Origin: Pseudomonas abietaniphila
GTDB taxonomy: Bacteria; Pseudomonadota; Gammaproteobacteria; Pseudomonadales; Pseudomonadaceae
Length of the DNA stretch: 64,000 nt
Direction: 5' to 3'
Assembly (NCBI RefSeq): GCF_900100795.1
Contig: NZ_FNCO01000012.1
Location: 169,196-233,195 of the forward strand
The notes under the pieces are model-generated. The model was not told the origin of the DNA and searched no databases. It saw nothing but the letters and a program-made list of their open reading frames with translations. This document shows positions 50,401-58,227 of the stretch, piece by piece (within the stretch, counting starts at the first letter, position 1; the number at the start of each line of letters is the position of its first letter). The translations under genes were made by a program, and so were the position numbers.

Positions 50401-50614
50401 GGGCGAACTGGCTGAACTCGCGCGCCTGAAGCCTCGAACTGCGGGTTTCCGTCGACACGGCAAATCCCAGGATCACCAAAGCCAACAACACCAACCCCAC
50501 CAGCAAGCGCCACAGATACCACTTGCGCCGTGGGCGTGCCGGCATCGGTACATCCCCCTGACTGTCAGCCTTGACCGCAGCCTTCTTCTCGTCTGAATGC
50601 CACAAAGCGCCCAT
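47492..50614 (-). CDS. large class A penicillin-binding protein with divergent glycosyltransferase domain
   Basis: A 1040-residue inner-membrane protein with a cytoplasmic Arg-rich tail, one helix (about 33-53), a glycosyltransferase-51-like domain and a transpeptidase domain. Transpeptidase motifs are complete: STAK (about 507), SIN in RESINLPFIRLM, and KTGTG (about 943). Glycosyltransferase motifs are altered: the usual EDxxFxxH region reads ENRDLLDN (about 186), GGSTLATQLEK is close to normal, and the motif with the second catalytic Glu reads KIRQMISA. It may therefore be mainly a transpeptidase or a specialised polymerase. It stands alone. The start could be the Met at residue 24. Confidence 0.82.
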   Translation of the reverse strand: MGALWHSDEKKAAVKADSQGDVPMPARPRRKWYLWRLLVGLVLLALVILGFAVSTETRSSRLQAREFSQFAHELNYTVEPGPSDAILYPGDGPFDKRLGYSSLGEFLPRLLKRDYRITEQARFSPELVSYAKRGFFVPYQEKSQSGLTIFDCRGDSLYQFTYPQQLYPTFVSIPPVVVNSLLFIENRDLLDNKQPMANPAVDWPRFLKAAVSQVAKLVGLPGQSAGGSTLATQLEKYRHSPDGLTQSGGEKIRQMISASVRAYQPGPQTLEARQRVVRDYLNSVPLSAVPGHGEVHGMAEGLRVWYGADFDRTNQLLASPATDPKTMAAKGLALREVLSLVIAQRRPSHYLAKGRKELADLTDSHIRLLAQNKVIHQALADAAMGATVTYRDWVQQPTVQPIETNKGITVARTRLSNMLDRTLYDLDRLDLSATSTLQSDLQLSVGQYLRDLANPEYAAQLGLLGEHLLTPTSTQAVRYSFTLFERDADGSRVRVQTDSTDQPFDINEGSKLELGSTAKMRVLTTYLQIISEIHDKYAGMSNAELKKVPVEDPDRLSRWALDYLIQNNDRDLSKMLTAALDRKYSASPGEYFFTGGGMHHFNNFRREDNERIPTLRDALRESINLPFIRLMRDVVRYTTYQGPNNSAVLLKDDSDPRRQEYLADFADREGTSFLLRFWKRYKNKTTQDRLDTFLDGVHPSASRLAAVHRYLLPDATQSAFNAFVRAHVVADKRQPPLSEKRLDELYYAYGPGKFDLPDQGFVARVHPLDLWLVGYLLQNPDAKFKEAVAASRFERQEVYSWLFKSRHKSARDSRIRTMLEIEAFLDIHQRWQRLGYPFDHLVPSLATAIGSSGDRPAALAELIGIIQNDGIRLPVLRIDSLHFAADTPYETLLTNNPELGKRVLPSAVATAMREALSQVVDAGTARRVSGSFKLQDGTTLAMGGKTGTGDNRIESFGSGGRILASRAINRTATFVFYIGDNHYGTLTAYVPGRAAESFKFTSALPVQVLKGMAPILNRYLEPGTYTQCKAPAATHVASLR

Positions 50615-50737
50615 ATCGTTGGCCCGGTTAAACCTGTTAATCGCACCTGACTACAAGCTTAGACGCTGGGCGGGGAGGATGAAGAATTTGTAATGGAAAG
50701 TGGATCGAGGACCGTTATGCGAACCGTCTCCCGGAAT

Positions 50738-51880
50738 TTAAGCCCGCACCACCGTCGCCACCTTCGGGCTCCCCAATCGCTTGTTCAGCTCAAGCCAATT
50801 AGACAACAGCAGCATCAACCCCAGCCCCAGCAACGCCGTAATCACGCGCATCTGCCAGACATCACCGGCCAGCGCGTTGACGCCATCCGCCAGCGGCGCG
50901 AGGACCACGCCCAGGCAGAAGATTTCCAGCGAGTAACGGCCCATGCGGCATGTTTGCTGGGCAGGCCAGTTGTCCAGCCACGCCGTGGAGGCCGGCAGCG
51001 ATTTGGCGACCACATACACCAGCGCCACGAAATGCAGGAGACGCAGTGGCGACAGGTCGGTTTTGCTGATCGGATAAATCAGGTCGGTGAACGCCTTCGG
51101 CAGCAGTGCATCGTGAACGTCGGGGAATTTCCAGAGGAAGGTGATGGGGCCTGCTATCAGCAAGTAAACAGCAGCCAACAGAAACAGCGGCTGCTGCCAC
51201 ACAGGGCGTACGTTCGGGCGCAGGCTCGAAGGTCGCTGGGTGTACATCGCGAAGGCGCCGCCCAGCACGAAGATCAATTGCCACGCCACCGGGTTGAAAT
51301 ACCAGTAACCCCCGCCTTCGTAGGCCCGCAGGTTCCAGCCGAACAGCGGCACCATCATGTACATCGCGATCGACAGGCCGACAGCAACCCCCACGTTGCG
51401 CAGCATGATCGGCAGGATCAGTGGCAAGGCGCCCATCAGCAGGATGTAAAGCGGCAGCGGGTCGGTCAGGTTGGGCTTGAAGCGTAACAAGAGCTCGTCG
51501 GCGAGTGCCTGTTGCGGGTTGCCGACGAAATACTCAAGGCCCATCTCGCGCACCATGTCACGGGTTTCGACATGGTTGTTGGCGACGAAGACGATGCCCA
51601 TCAATAAGGTCAGCAGGAAAATGTGCGCGACGTACAGCACCCAGGTACGGCGCAGGATCCTGAGGCAGGCGACGACATAACCGTCGCGCGCGACCACACG
51701 TCCATAGGCCAGCACGGCGGCATAGCCCGCGAGGAAGACAAACACCTCGGCGGCGTCGCTGAAGCCGAAATTACGCAGGGTGAGTTGCGCGAAAGGGTTG
51801 TCCGGTACGTGATCCCAAAAAATGAAGATCAGCGCCAAACCTCGAAAGAAGTCGATTCGATGGTCGCGTCCGTTCGTCAT
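50738..51880 (-). CDS. OpgC-domain membrane acyltransferase
   Basis: A 380-residue integral membrane protein of the OpgC_C/acyltransferase-3-like group. The N terminus HRIDFFRGLALIFIFWDHVPDNPFAQLTLRNFGFSDAAEVFVFLAGY contains the conserved acidic and His residues in and after helix 1. About ten membrane helices follow. OpgC proteins succinylate osmoregulated periplasmic glucans. No opgG/opgH genes are nearby, so the acceptor is not known. I chose the ATG at 51880. It is co-directional with the PBP gene, and about 250 bp separates it from the glutamate-synthase-like gene. Confidence 0.85.
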   Translation of the reverse strand: MTNGRDHRIDFFRGLALIFIFWDHVPDNPFAQLTLRNFGFSDAAEVFVFLAGYAAVLAYGRVVARDGYVVACLRILRRTWVLYVAHIFLLTLLMGIVFVANNHVETRDMVREMGLEYFVGNPQQALADELLLRFKPNLTDPLPLYILLMGALPLILPIMLRNVGVAVGLSIAMYMMVPLFGWNLRAYEGGGYWYFNPVAWQLIFVLGGAFAMYTQRPSSLRPNVRPVWQQPLFLLAAVYLLIAGPITFLWKFPDVHDALLPKAFTDLIYPISKTDLSPLRLLHFVALVYVVAKSLPASTAWLDNWPAQQTCRMGRYSLEIFCLGVVLAPLADGVNALAGDVWQMRVITALLGLGLMLLLSNWLELNKRLGSPKVATVVRA

Positions 51881-52129
51881 GACGGTGGGGCTCTTGCAAG
51901 TCTGTTTAAAGAAGGGCCGCATGCGGCCTTGGTTCCACGCCGACAGCGGGCGCTGATCGGCGGCGCGCAGGGTGGCTGTTTCAGGGGGGAAAAGCAAAAG
52001 GGGGGTATTACAGAATGTCTCGGGTCTGCGGGCACCGTTTCAACGGTGCGAGCTACAGACGGTAATGCTTGCCAGCGGCGGCGACGTTTGAAACCACCGC
52101 GGCTGGCAGGCGGGCGCTACAGGGTCAGA

Positions 52130-53743
52130 TCAATCAATCTCATTGGGCTCAAAACTGTCCGCCCGAGCCATACGCCAGGTCCGTGAGTAGAAGCTGTCGT
52201 CGACGATACCGTTGAGCAACTGGCCCGGTTGCAGGAACACGTGAGACTGGGAGAACTGTTTAATCTCGGTGGCCGACATGCGGCGCACCAGGTGTTTGGC
52301 TTCCAGTTGATCAGGGGAGTCCAGACCTGCGGCTGCGAGCATCTCGGCCAGGGCGTGCAGGGTATTGCGGTGGAAATTGAATACCCGTTGCGCCTTGTCC
52401 GGGACGACCAGTGCGCGCTGGCGCAACGGATCCTGAGTGGCGACGCCGGTCGGGCATTTGTTGGTGTGGCAGCTTTGCGACTGAATGCAGCCGATGGCGA
52501 ACATGAAGCCGCGGGCGGAGTTGGCCCAGTCGGCGCCGATGGACAGCACGCTGGCAATGTCGAAAGCACTGACGATCTTGCCGCTCGCCCCCAGTTTGAT
52601 CTTGTCGCGCAGGTTGAGGCCGACCAGGGTGTTATGCACGAACAGCAAGCCTTCGCGCATCGGTACGCCCATGTGGTCGGTGAACTCGACAGGGGCCGCG
52701 CCGGTGCCGCCTTCGGTGCCGTCGACGACGATGAAGTCCGGCAGGATCCCGGTTTCGATCATGGCCTTGGCGATGCCCATGAATTCCCAGGGGTGACCCA
52801 GGCAGAACTTGAAGCCCACCGGCTTGCCGCCGGACAGTTCCCGCAGTTGCGCAATGAACTGCATCATTTCGAACGGCGTGGAAAAGGCGCTGTGACGCGA
52901 TGGCGAGATGCAGTCCTCGCCCATGGGGATACCCCGCGTGTCGGCGATTTCCCGGGTGACCTTGTGCTTGGGCAAGATGCCGCCGTGGCCGGGTTTGGCG
53001 CCCTGACTCATCTTGATTTCAATCATGCGGACCTGCGGGTCCTGCGCTTGTTTGGCAAACCGCTGCGCGTCGAAACGGCCGTCTTCGGTGCGACAGCCGA
53101 AATAGCCGCTGCCCAGCTCCCACGTGAGGTCGCCGCCGTTTTCGCGGTGATACGGGCTGATACTGCCTTCGCCGGTGTCATGGGCGAAGTTGCCGAGTTT
53201 GGCGCCTTTGTTCAGCGCCCGGATCGCATTGGCGCTGAGCGAGCCGAAGCTCATGGCCGAAATATTGAAGATCGACGCCGAGTACGGCTGAGTGCATTGC
53301 GGGCCGCCGACGGTGACCCGGAACTGGTTAGGGTCCGACAGCGGCGCCGGGCGCATGGAATGGCTGATGAATTCGAAGCCGGATTGATAAACGTCGATCA
53401 GGGTGCCGAACGGTTTGTCGGCCGATTCATTCTTGGCGCGTGCATACACCAGCGAACGCTGCGCACGGGAGAAGGGCAGGGCATCGCTGTCGGACTCCAA
53501 CAGGTACTGGCGGATTTCCGGGCGGATCGTTTCGACGGCGTACCGGATGTTGCCCAGAATCGGATAGTTACGGCGCACCGAGTGCGGGACTTGAATGAGG
53601 TCGAAAATACCGATCAGGCTGAGGATCGCCGTCGCGAGTGTGAACGGCCACAGCCACTCGTGGTAGAGGAACGGGAGGCTCAGCAGGGTGAACAATACAC
53701 ACCCGACGAAAAAGGCGTAGCGACTTAGAAGGGACAGGCTCAT
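52130..53743 (-). CDS. FMN-binding glutamate synthase family protein
   Basis: A 537-residue protein with one or two N-terminal membrane helices (SRYAFFVGCVLFTLLSLPFLYHEWLWPFTLATAILSLIGIF) and a GltB-like FMN/Fe-S domain. FMN and substrate motifs are SAMSFGSLSANAIRALNKGAKLGNFAHDTGEG, MSQGAKPGHGGILP and GTEGGTGAAP. The 3Fe-4S cysteines lie in IQSQSCHTNKCPTGVATQDP. It lacks the glutamine amidotransferase domain of real glutamate synthase, so it may use another partner or perform another redox reaction. I chose the ATG at 53743 behind AGGA; an in-frame TTG lies two codons before. Confidence 0.9.
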   Translation of the reverse strand: MSLSLLSRYAFFVGCVLFTLLSLPFLYHEWLWPFTLATAILSLIGIFDLIQVPHSVRRNYPILGNIRYAVETIRPEIRQYLLESDSDALPFSRAQRSLVYARAKNESADKPFGTLIDVYQSGFEFISHSMRPAPLSDPNQFRVTVGGPQCTQPYSASIFNISAMSFGSLSANAIRALNKGAKLGNFAHDTGEGSISPYHRENGGDLTWELGSGYFGCRTEDGRFDAQRFAKQAQDPQVRMIEIKMSQGAKPGHGGILPKHKVTREIADTRGIPMGEDCISPSRHSAFSTPFEMMQFIAQLRELSGGKPVGFKFCLGHPWEFMGIAKAMIETGILPDFIVVDGTEGGTGAAPVEFTDHMGVPMREGLLFVHNTLVGLNLRDKIKLGASGKIVSAFDIASVLSIGADWANSARGFMFAIGCIQSQSCHTNKCPTGVATQDPLRQRALVVPDKAQRVFNFHRNTLHALAEMLAAAGLDSPDQLEAKHLVRRMSATEIKQFSQSHVFLQPGQLLNGIVDDSFYSRTWRMARADSFEPNEID

Positions 53744-53821
53744 AGGCAATCCTGGGGTCTTAACACGGTTGATGGAAGAGACGCTGTGCCGCGCCTTTTT
53801 TCGGCAAGACTTTCCTTTGCC

Positions 53822-54634
53822 TCAAGCGCTCTGCGCCTGAAGAAAAATCGAAAACAGTTCTGACTGGGATTTGATTCCGAGTTTGCTGTACATGTGTTTC
53901 TTGTGAACGCGCACGGTTTCGGCAGAGATTTCCAGCTTGCGCGCGATCTCCTTGCTCGAGCAGCCGCTGAGCATCAAACGGCCGACGTCCAGCTCACGCG
54001 CGGTCAGTTGGGCGCCACGGCTCTGCTGCACCGAGGCTTCCAGTTGGGTGCGCCAGTCGGCGGTCGGCAACGGCGCAGCGGTGCGTTCGTCATCGGCCAC
54101 AGGCTCCGCCAGCTCAAACGGCAGGCGCTGACGCAACAGGGCAATGACCCACGGTTGAATCATCGACAGCAAGGCGATCTGCTCGGCGGTGAAGCGCTGC
54201 GTCGAGCCCAGCGACAGGCAAAGCGTGCGGTCGTTGTCGAGCTGGCAATTGAACTGGATTTCATCGGCCACGACATTCAGACGAAAGTATCGCTGGTAAT
54301 ACTCAGTCAGTTCGAAGTGTTCCGGGGCAACCTCAGCCAGCCGGAACAGCCCACTTTGCGAGCGCTCGCGGCTGGCGATGTAGAACGGATCCAGCAGATA
54401 AAGGCCTTTCAGGTAGTCCTGAAACAACTGATCGGGGTTGCCGTCCTCGGCGGGGCATTCGGCGAAGACCTGAGGCCGGTCTCCAGCGCTGAACTGCAGG
54501 GCCACCCAACTATCGAACGTCACGTATTGATTGAGCAGCCGCACCAGTTGTGCCCAGAAGTTGGGCCGGTCCAGCGCTTCGATCAGCTGGGCGACCGAGC
54601 GATGCCAGGCCATGTCCTGAAGTGCGATTGTCAT
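53822..54634 (-). CDS. LuxR-family transcriptional regulator
   Basis: A 270-residue regulator. The N-terminal region (about 1-190) has no assigned sensor domain but resembles those of solitary LuxR regulators. The C-terminal LuxR helix-turn-helix (about 205-265) reads LTARELDVGRLMLSGCSSKEIARKLEISAETVRVHKKHMYSKLGI. It is divergent from the amidase gene, with 134 bp between them, which suggests that it controls the amidase-permease pair. It lacks an autoinducer-binding domain pattern, so quorum sensing is not indicated. Confidence 0.88.
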   Translation of the reverse strand: MTIALQDMAWHRSVAQLIEALDRPNFWAQLVRLLNQYVTFDSWVALQFSAGDRPQVFAECPAEDGNPDQLFQDYLKGLYLLDPFYIASRERSQSGLFRLAEVAPEHFELTEYYQRYFRLNVVADEIQFNCQLDNDRTLCLSLGSTQRFTAEQIALLSMIQPWVIALLRQRLPFELAEPVADDERTAAPLPTADWRTQLEASVQQSRGAQLTARELDVGRLMLSGCSSKEIARKLEISAETVRVHKKHMYSKLGIKSQSELFSIFLQAQSA

Positions 54635-54768
54635 TGATCTACCCCTATTGGGTTACTACAGCTGCGTAATTCCCCGTAACACTTGCTGATGCGCATACTG
54701 CCCGCAGAGCCAATGATCAGGCCAGCATTTTGTGCCCGATCGGCAACGTGACTCGATAAGGAGAACCC

Positions 54769-55593
54769 ATGAAGGTCGAATTTGCCCAAATGACGGGCCA
54801 GGACAATGGCACGCGCCATAACCTGAAGCGCGCGCTTAATGCCATCGCCGCCTGCGCCGATGACACTGCGCTGATCGTATTCCCGGAAACGCATCTGATG
54901 GGGTTTCCCTCCAGCGAGACCGTCGCTCAGGTCTCCGAGCCACTGGACGGTCCAACCGTTCAAGCCGTGCGGCAGGCCGTTCGGGCGCGCAACGTCTCGG
55001 TGGTCATTGGTATGGCCGAAAGCGATGACGGTCGGTTCTACAACACCACCTTGTTGATCACGCCCGAGGGCATCGCGCTGCGGTATCGCAAGACCCACCT
55101 ATGGGCGTCCGATCGTGGCGTGTTTACGCCCGGAGACCGTTATGCGACCTGTCTGTGGAATGGCGTGCGGGTCGGCCTGTTGATCTGCTATGACATCGAG
55201 TTCCCCGAGTCGGCCCGTGCGCTGGCGCAGCTGGGTGCCGAGCTGATCATCGTGACCAACGGCAACATGGACCCTTACGGCCCGACGCATCGCACCGCAA
55301 TCATGGCACGCGCCCAGGAAAATCAGGCGTTCGCGCTGATGGTCAATCGTGTGGGTGAAGGCGATGGCGGGCTGGTCTTCGCCGGTGGCAGTGCGCTGGT
55401 CGACCCGTTTGGCACGCTGTTGCAGGAAGCTGGCCGCGAAGAATGCCAATTCAGCGCCCAGCTCGATATCAACCTGCTGCAAGCCGCGCGCCGCGACTAC
55501 CGCTACCTGGATGATCAGCGCCTGCGCCTGCCAGGTGAAGTGATCGAGCACGCCAACGGTGTGCGAGAACTGATGATTCCAAAACACGCATAA
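54769..55593 (+). CDS. nitrilase-superfamily amidase (RamA/carbamoylase-like)
   Basis: A 274-residue carbon-nitrogen hydrolase. The catalytic triad is Glu in VFPETHLMGFPS (about 44), Lys in RYRKTHLW (about 112) and Cys in LLICYDIEFPESARALAQLGAE (about 145). The length and the NGNMDPYGPTHRTAIMARAQENQAF segment are close to the R-stereoselective amidase RamA and to beta-ureidopropionase-like enzymes. It should hydrolyse a small amide or carbamoyl compound. It is followed by an APC permease that may import the substrate. The substrate is not evident. Confidence 0.88.
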   Translation: MKVEFAQMTGQDNGTRHNLKRALNAIAACADDTALIVFPETHLMGFPSSETVAQVSEPLDGPTVQAVRQAVRARNVSVVIGMAESDDGRFYNTTLLITPEGIALRYRKTHLWASDRGVFTPGDRYATCLWNGVRVGLLICYDIEFPESARALAQLGAELIIVTNGNMDPYGPTHRTAIMARAQENQAFALMVNRVGEGDGGLVFAGGSALVDPFGTLLQEAGREECQFSAQLDINLLQAARRDYRYLDDQRLRLPGEVIEHANGVRELMIPKHA

Positions 55594-55712
55594 AAGCAGT
55601 GCCTGCCGAGCGTCGTTGCGGCGACTGCCCGGCAGTTTCCAATAAAAAGAAACGCCTTTGTTCTGCCGAACTTTTCTCTGCCATAAAACCTATAAATTCG
55701 GAGTAGTCGCTC

Positions 55713-57038
55713 ATGGCTCGTTTGCAACGCACCCTTTCATTAGGGTCGGTGGTGCTGTTCGGCATCGCCTATATGACCCCCATCATCGTGCTCGGCACCT
55801 TCGGCATCCTTGCGCAATCCACAGGCGGCATGGTCCCGGCTTCTTACCTCGCGGCCTTGGTGGCGATGTTCTTCACCGCCATGAGTTACGGCCGCATGGC
55901 GGCGGCTTACCCGGTCGCGGGTTCGGCCTACAGCTACGTGCGCAAGGCAATCAGCCCGAAGCTGGGTTTCATCGCTGGCTGGGCAGTGCTGCTTGATTAC
56001 CTGTTCCTGCCGATGGCGATCTGGTTGATCGGCGCTGCATACCTGGGCTCGGCCTTTCCCTCTGTGCCGCAGCCTGTCTGGGTACTGGCGTTCATCGTCG
56101 TGACCAGCTTGATCAACATCGTGGGGCTGAAACTGGCCAACACCGTCAACGCCCTGCTGATGATCGTGCAGTTCCTCGTGCTGGCTGCGTTCGTCGCGCT
56201 GTGCATCCACTACATCGGGGGCGATGCCAGCACACCGTTGTGGACACTGACGCCGTTCTTCAACGGTGATATGCAGATGCCGCTGATCATGAGTGGCGCC
56301 GCGATTGCCTGTTACTCGTTCCTGGGTTTTGACGCGGTCAGTACCCTGACGGAAGAAACCAAAGACCCGCGCAAGACCATTCCAAGGGCGATCATGATGA
56401 TTACCTTGATCGGCGGGTTGATCTTCGTCGGTGTGTCCTACTTCGTGCAATTGGCGCATCCGTCTGCGCAGTTCGAGAACGTTGATTCAGCGGCGTACGA
56501 AATCGCCCGCAATATTGGCGGGGACCTGTTCGTGACGATCTTCCTGATCGGACTGATCGTTGGTCAGTTCGCCTCGGGGCTTTCGGCTCAGGCCAGCGGT
56601 TCGCGCCTGCTCTTCGCGATGGGGCGTGACGGTGTGTTGCCGAAGTCGTTTTTCGCGGCGTTGAGCGAGCGTTTCGGTACACCGGTCAACAGCATCCTGC
56701 TCTGCGCCGTGGTGGCGCTGCTCGCCTTGAAACTGGACGTGACCACGTCGACGTCGTTCATCAATTTCGGTGCGTTCCTGGCGTTCAGCCTCGTCAATCT
56801 TTCAGTGATTTTCCATTACTGGATCGCTGGTGAAAAACGCGGTCTTCGCGAGGTATTGCTATTCCTGATCTGCCCGCTTATCGGCCTGTTGGCCGACGTG
56901 TGGCTGATGGTCAGCCTGGACAAGCTGGCGATCATGCTCGGCGTAAGCTGGCTGGTGCTGGGTTGTCTCTACCTGGCCTGGCTCACTGGCGGGTTCCGCC
57001 GTCAGCCGCCTGAGATGGATTTCCAGGAAGCGGCGTGA
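55713..57038 (+). CDS. APC-family amino acid/amine permease
   Basis: A 441-residue permease with 12 membrane helices. The family mark LGSVVLFGIAYMTPIIVLGTFGILAQSTGG in helix 1 and SYGRMAAAYPVAGSAYSYV are typical of APC transporters such as putrescine importer PuuP and related amine permeases. Helix 6 carries SGAAIACYSFLGFDAVSTLTEETKDPRKTIPRAIM. It is 119 bp downstream of the amidase gene in the same direction and is followed by a GC-rich hairpin. A dipeptide- or amine-type substrate is inferred from family and neighbour. Confidence 0.88.
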   Translation: MARLQRTLSLGSVVLFGIAYMTPIIVLGTFGILAQSTGGMVPASYLAALVAMFFTAMSYGRMAAAYPVAGSAYSYVRKAISPKLGFIAGWAVLLDYLFLPMAIWLIGAAYLGSAFPSVPQPVWVLAFIVVTSLINIVGLKLANTVNALLMIVQFLVLAAFVALCIHYIGGDASTPLWTLTPFFNGDMQMPLIMSGAAIACYSFLGFDAVSTLTEETKDPRKTIPRAIMMITLIGGLIFVGVSYFVQLAHPSAQFENVDSAAYEIARNIGGDLFVTIFLIGLIVGQFASGLSAQASGSRLLFAMGRDGVLPKSFFAALSERFGTPVNSILLCAVVALLALKLDVTTSTSFINFGAFLAFSLVNLSVIFHYWIAGEKRGLREVLLFLICPLIGLLADVWLMVSLDKLAIMLGVSWLVLGCLYLAWLTGGFRRQPPEMDFQEAA

Positions 57039-57047
57039 TTCAAGAAC

Positions 57048-57080
57048 GGGGCGCGCTGCAATGGCGCGCCCCTGTATTTC
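57048..57080 (+). terminator. terminator-like hairpin after the APC permease
   Basis: GGGGCGCGC and GCGCGCCCC form a perfect 9-bp stem around TGCAATG, followed by TGTATTT. The tail is weak, but the position right after the stop at 57038 fits a terminator. Confidence 0.6.
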
Positions 57081-57132
57081 ACATGACCCTCCCCTCGATC
57101 AGATGACGTGTTGAAAGTATCAGCTCCGCCCG

Positions 57133-57498
57133 TTACTGGCCGAAGACGCGTTCCTTGGTTTCAAGGGTCTGCTCGACCATTTTGCTGATGTCTTCCTGTC
57201 CTTCTTCGGTGCAGCTGCGAATGTCCTGGATCAGTTCTGCTTCCTTGGGCGACAGTGCGATGTAGCCCAGCTCGCACGCCCAGCGGTTGAACGCTTCATG
57301 GCTGTCCACGGGAAGCGCTGCGTCCGCGGCTTCGGTCAATGCGTCTATCAATGGCTCCAGCTTGTCCGCCAGTACATCACGGTCAATCTGAACGTCGGCT
57401 TCCTGCACGAAACGCTCGAGAACATTCAGCGCGCTTCGGGCATCGATCAGACGCATGTGGCTGGGGATGCTCATTTCGTATCGATCGATCATTGGCAT
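57133..57498 (-). CDS. conserved hypothetical protein
   Basis: A 121-residue acidic, helical protein (MPMIDRYEMSIPSHMRLIDARSALNVLERFVQEADVQ...). It has no signal peptide, membrane helix or recognised motif. I chose the ATG at 57498, preceded by GGGAG at good spacing; the frame continues upstream into non-coding sequence. It is divergent from rpmE2 across a palindrome-rich region. It is not a shadow of another gene, since the opposite strand has only short, unlikely frames. Confidence 0.7.
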   Translation of the reverse strand: MPMIDRYEMSIPSHMRLIDARSALNVLERFVQEADVQIDRDVLADKLEPLIDALTEAADAALPVDSHEAFNRWACELGYIALSPKEAELIQDIRSCTEEGQEDISKMVEQTLETKERVFGQ

Positions 57499-57608
57499 TG
57501 CACAACTCCCTGGTGGTGATTTTTCATTCCGTTCCCGATGGGTTTCGGGGGTGCTTTGGTCAGCGGCGCGAACCTTATAGGCACTTGCGGCCAGATCAAA
57601 GGCCAAAG

Positions 57609-57623
57609 TTGTAACAGTTACAA
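57609..57623. promoter_or_regulatory. perfect palindrome TTGTAACAGTTACAA
   Basis: A 15-bp palindrome with 7-base arms around a central A lies between the divergent hypothetical gene and rpmE2. I do not recognise the regulator. Confidence 0.5.
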
Positions 57624-57651
57624 AATTTGGGGAGTTGAACTTTTTCTAATT

Positions 57652-57664
57652 GTTACTGTATAAC
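57652..57664 (+). promoter_or_regulatory. Zur-like box upstream of rpmE2
   Basis: GTTACTGTATAAC matches the Pseudomonas Zur consensus GTTATANTATAAC except at two left-arm positions. It is 34 bp before the rpmE2 start. Zinc-free L31 genes are classic Zur targets. Confidence 0.6.
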
Positions 57665-57697
57665 GTATTACATGATCACCTAAATCTGGAGGACGAC

Positions 57698-57967
57698 ATG
57701 AAAGCCGATATCCATCCCGACTACCGTCAGGTTCTGTTTCACGACACGGCAGCCGACGTCTATTTTCTGATCGGTTCGACCGTTGACACCGACCGGACGC
57801 AGAAGCATTCCGACGGTCAGACCTATCCGTACGTGGCGCTCGATGTGTCTAGCGCTTCGCACCCGATGTACACCGGCCAGCAACGCAAGACCACGACTGA
57901 GGGGCGTATTGCGGGCTTTAACAAGCGGTTCGCGACGTTTGGGTCTGGGGCCAGGAAAGCCGAATGA
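57698..57967 (+). CDS. rpmE2: 50S ribosomal protein L31 type B
   Basis: An 89-residue type B L31 (YkgM-like). The start MKADIHPDYRQVLFHDTAADVYFLIGSTVDTDRTQKHSDGQTYPYVALDVSSASHPMYTGQ and the end RIAGFNKRFATFG are characteristic. It has no cysteine at all, so it cannot bind zinc. It replaces the zinc-binding L31 when zinc is scarce. I chose the ATG at 57698 with GGAGGACG upstream. A Zur-like box lies in its promoter. Confidence 0.94.
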   Translation: MKADIHPDYRQVLFHDTAADVYFLIGSTVDTDRTQKHSDGQTYPYVALDVSSASHPMYTGQQRKTTTEGRIAGFNKRFATFGSGARKAE

Positions 57968-58227
57968 CCGCAGGCAGGTCCCGCGCTTTGGGTGTCGTTT
58001 TTCGATGACCTGGGGGGCGGGATTTTTTTTGGCTGTTTGTCGGGATCTGGTGTTGGGTTTTCGGAACATAACCGCTGATAGGTGGTGGCGCAGACAGGCT
58101 CTGGCTAACCGGTTCTGCCATTAACGGGTGTTCTGGAGGGTCATTCCGTCATTCAGATGCCCCGGACACTGGACTATGGACGCAAATTGCTTTTAGCTCT
58201 GCGACCTGAAATCCAGGAGTTTCCGTT
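57968..58227. other. intergenic region before ddlA
   Basis: 260 bp with no recognisable gene, RNA or repeat. A GC-rich segment follows rpmE2 and a T-run (GGGATTTTTTTTGG, around 58018-58031) may help end its transcript. The ddlA ribosome binding site (CAGGAG) is at the right edge. Confidence 0.35.
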
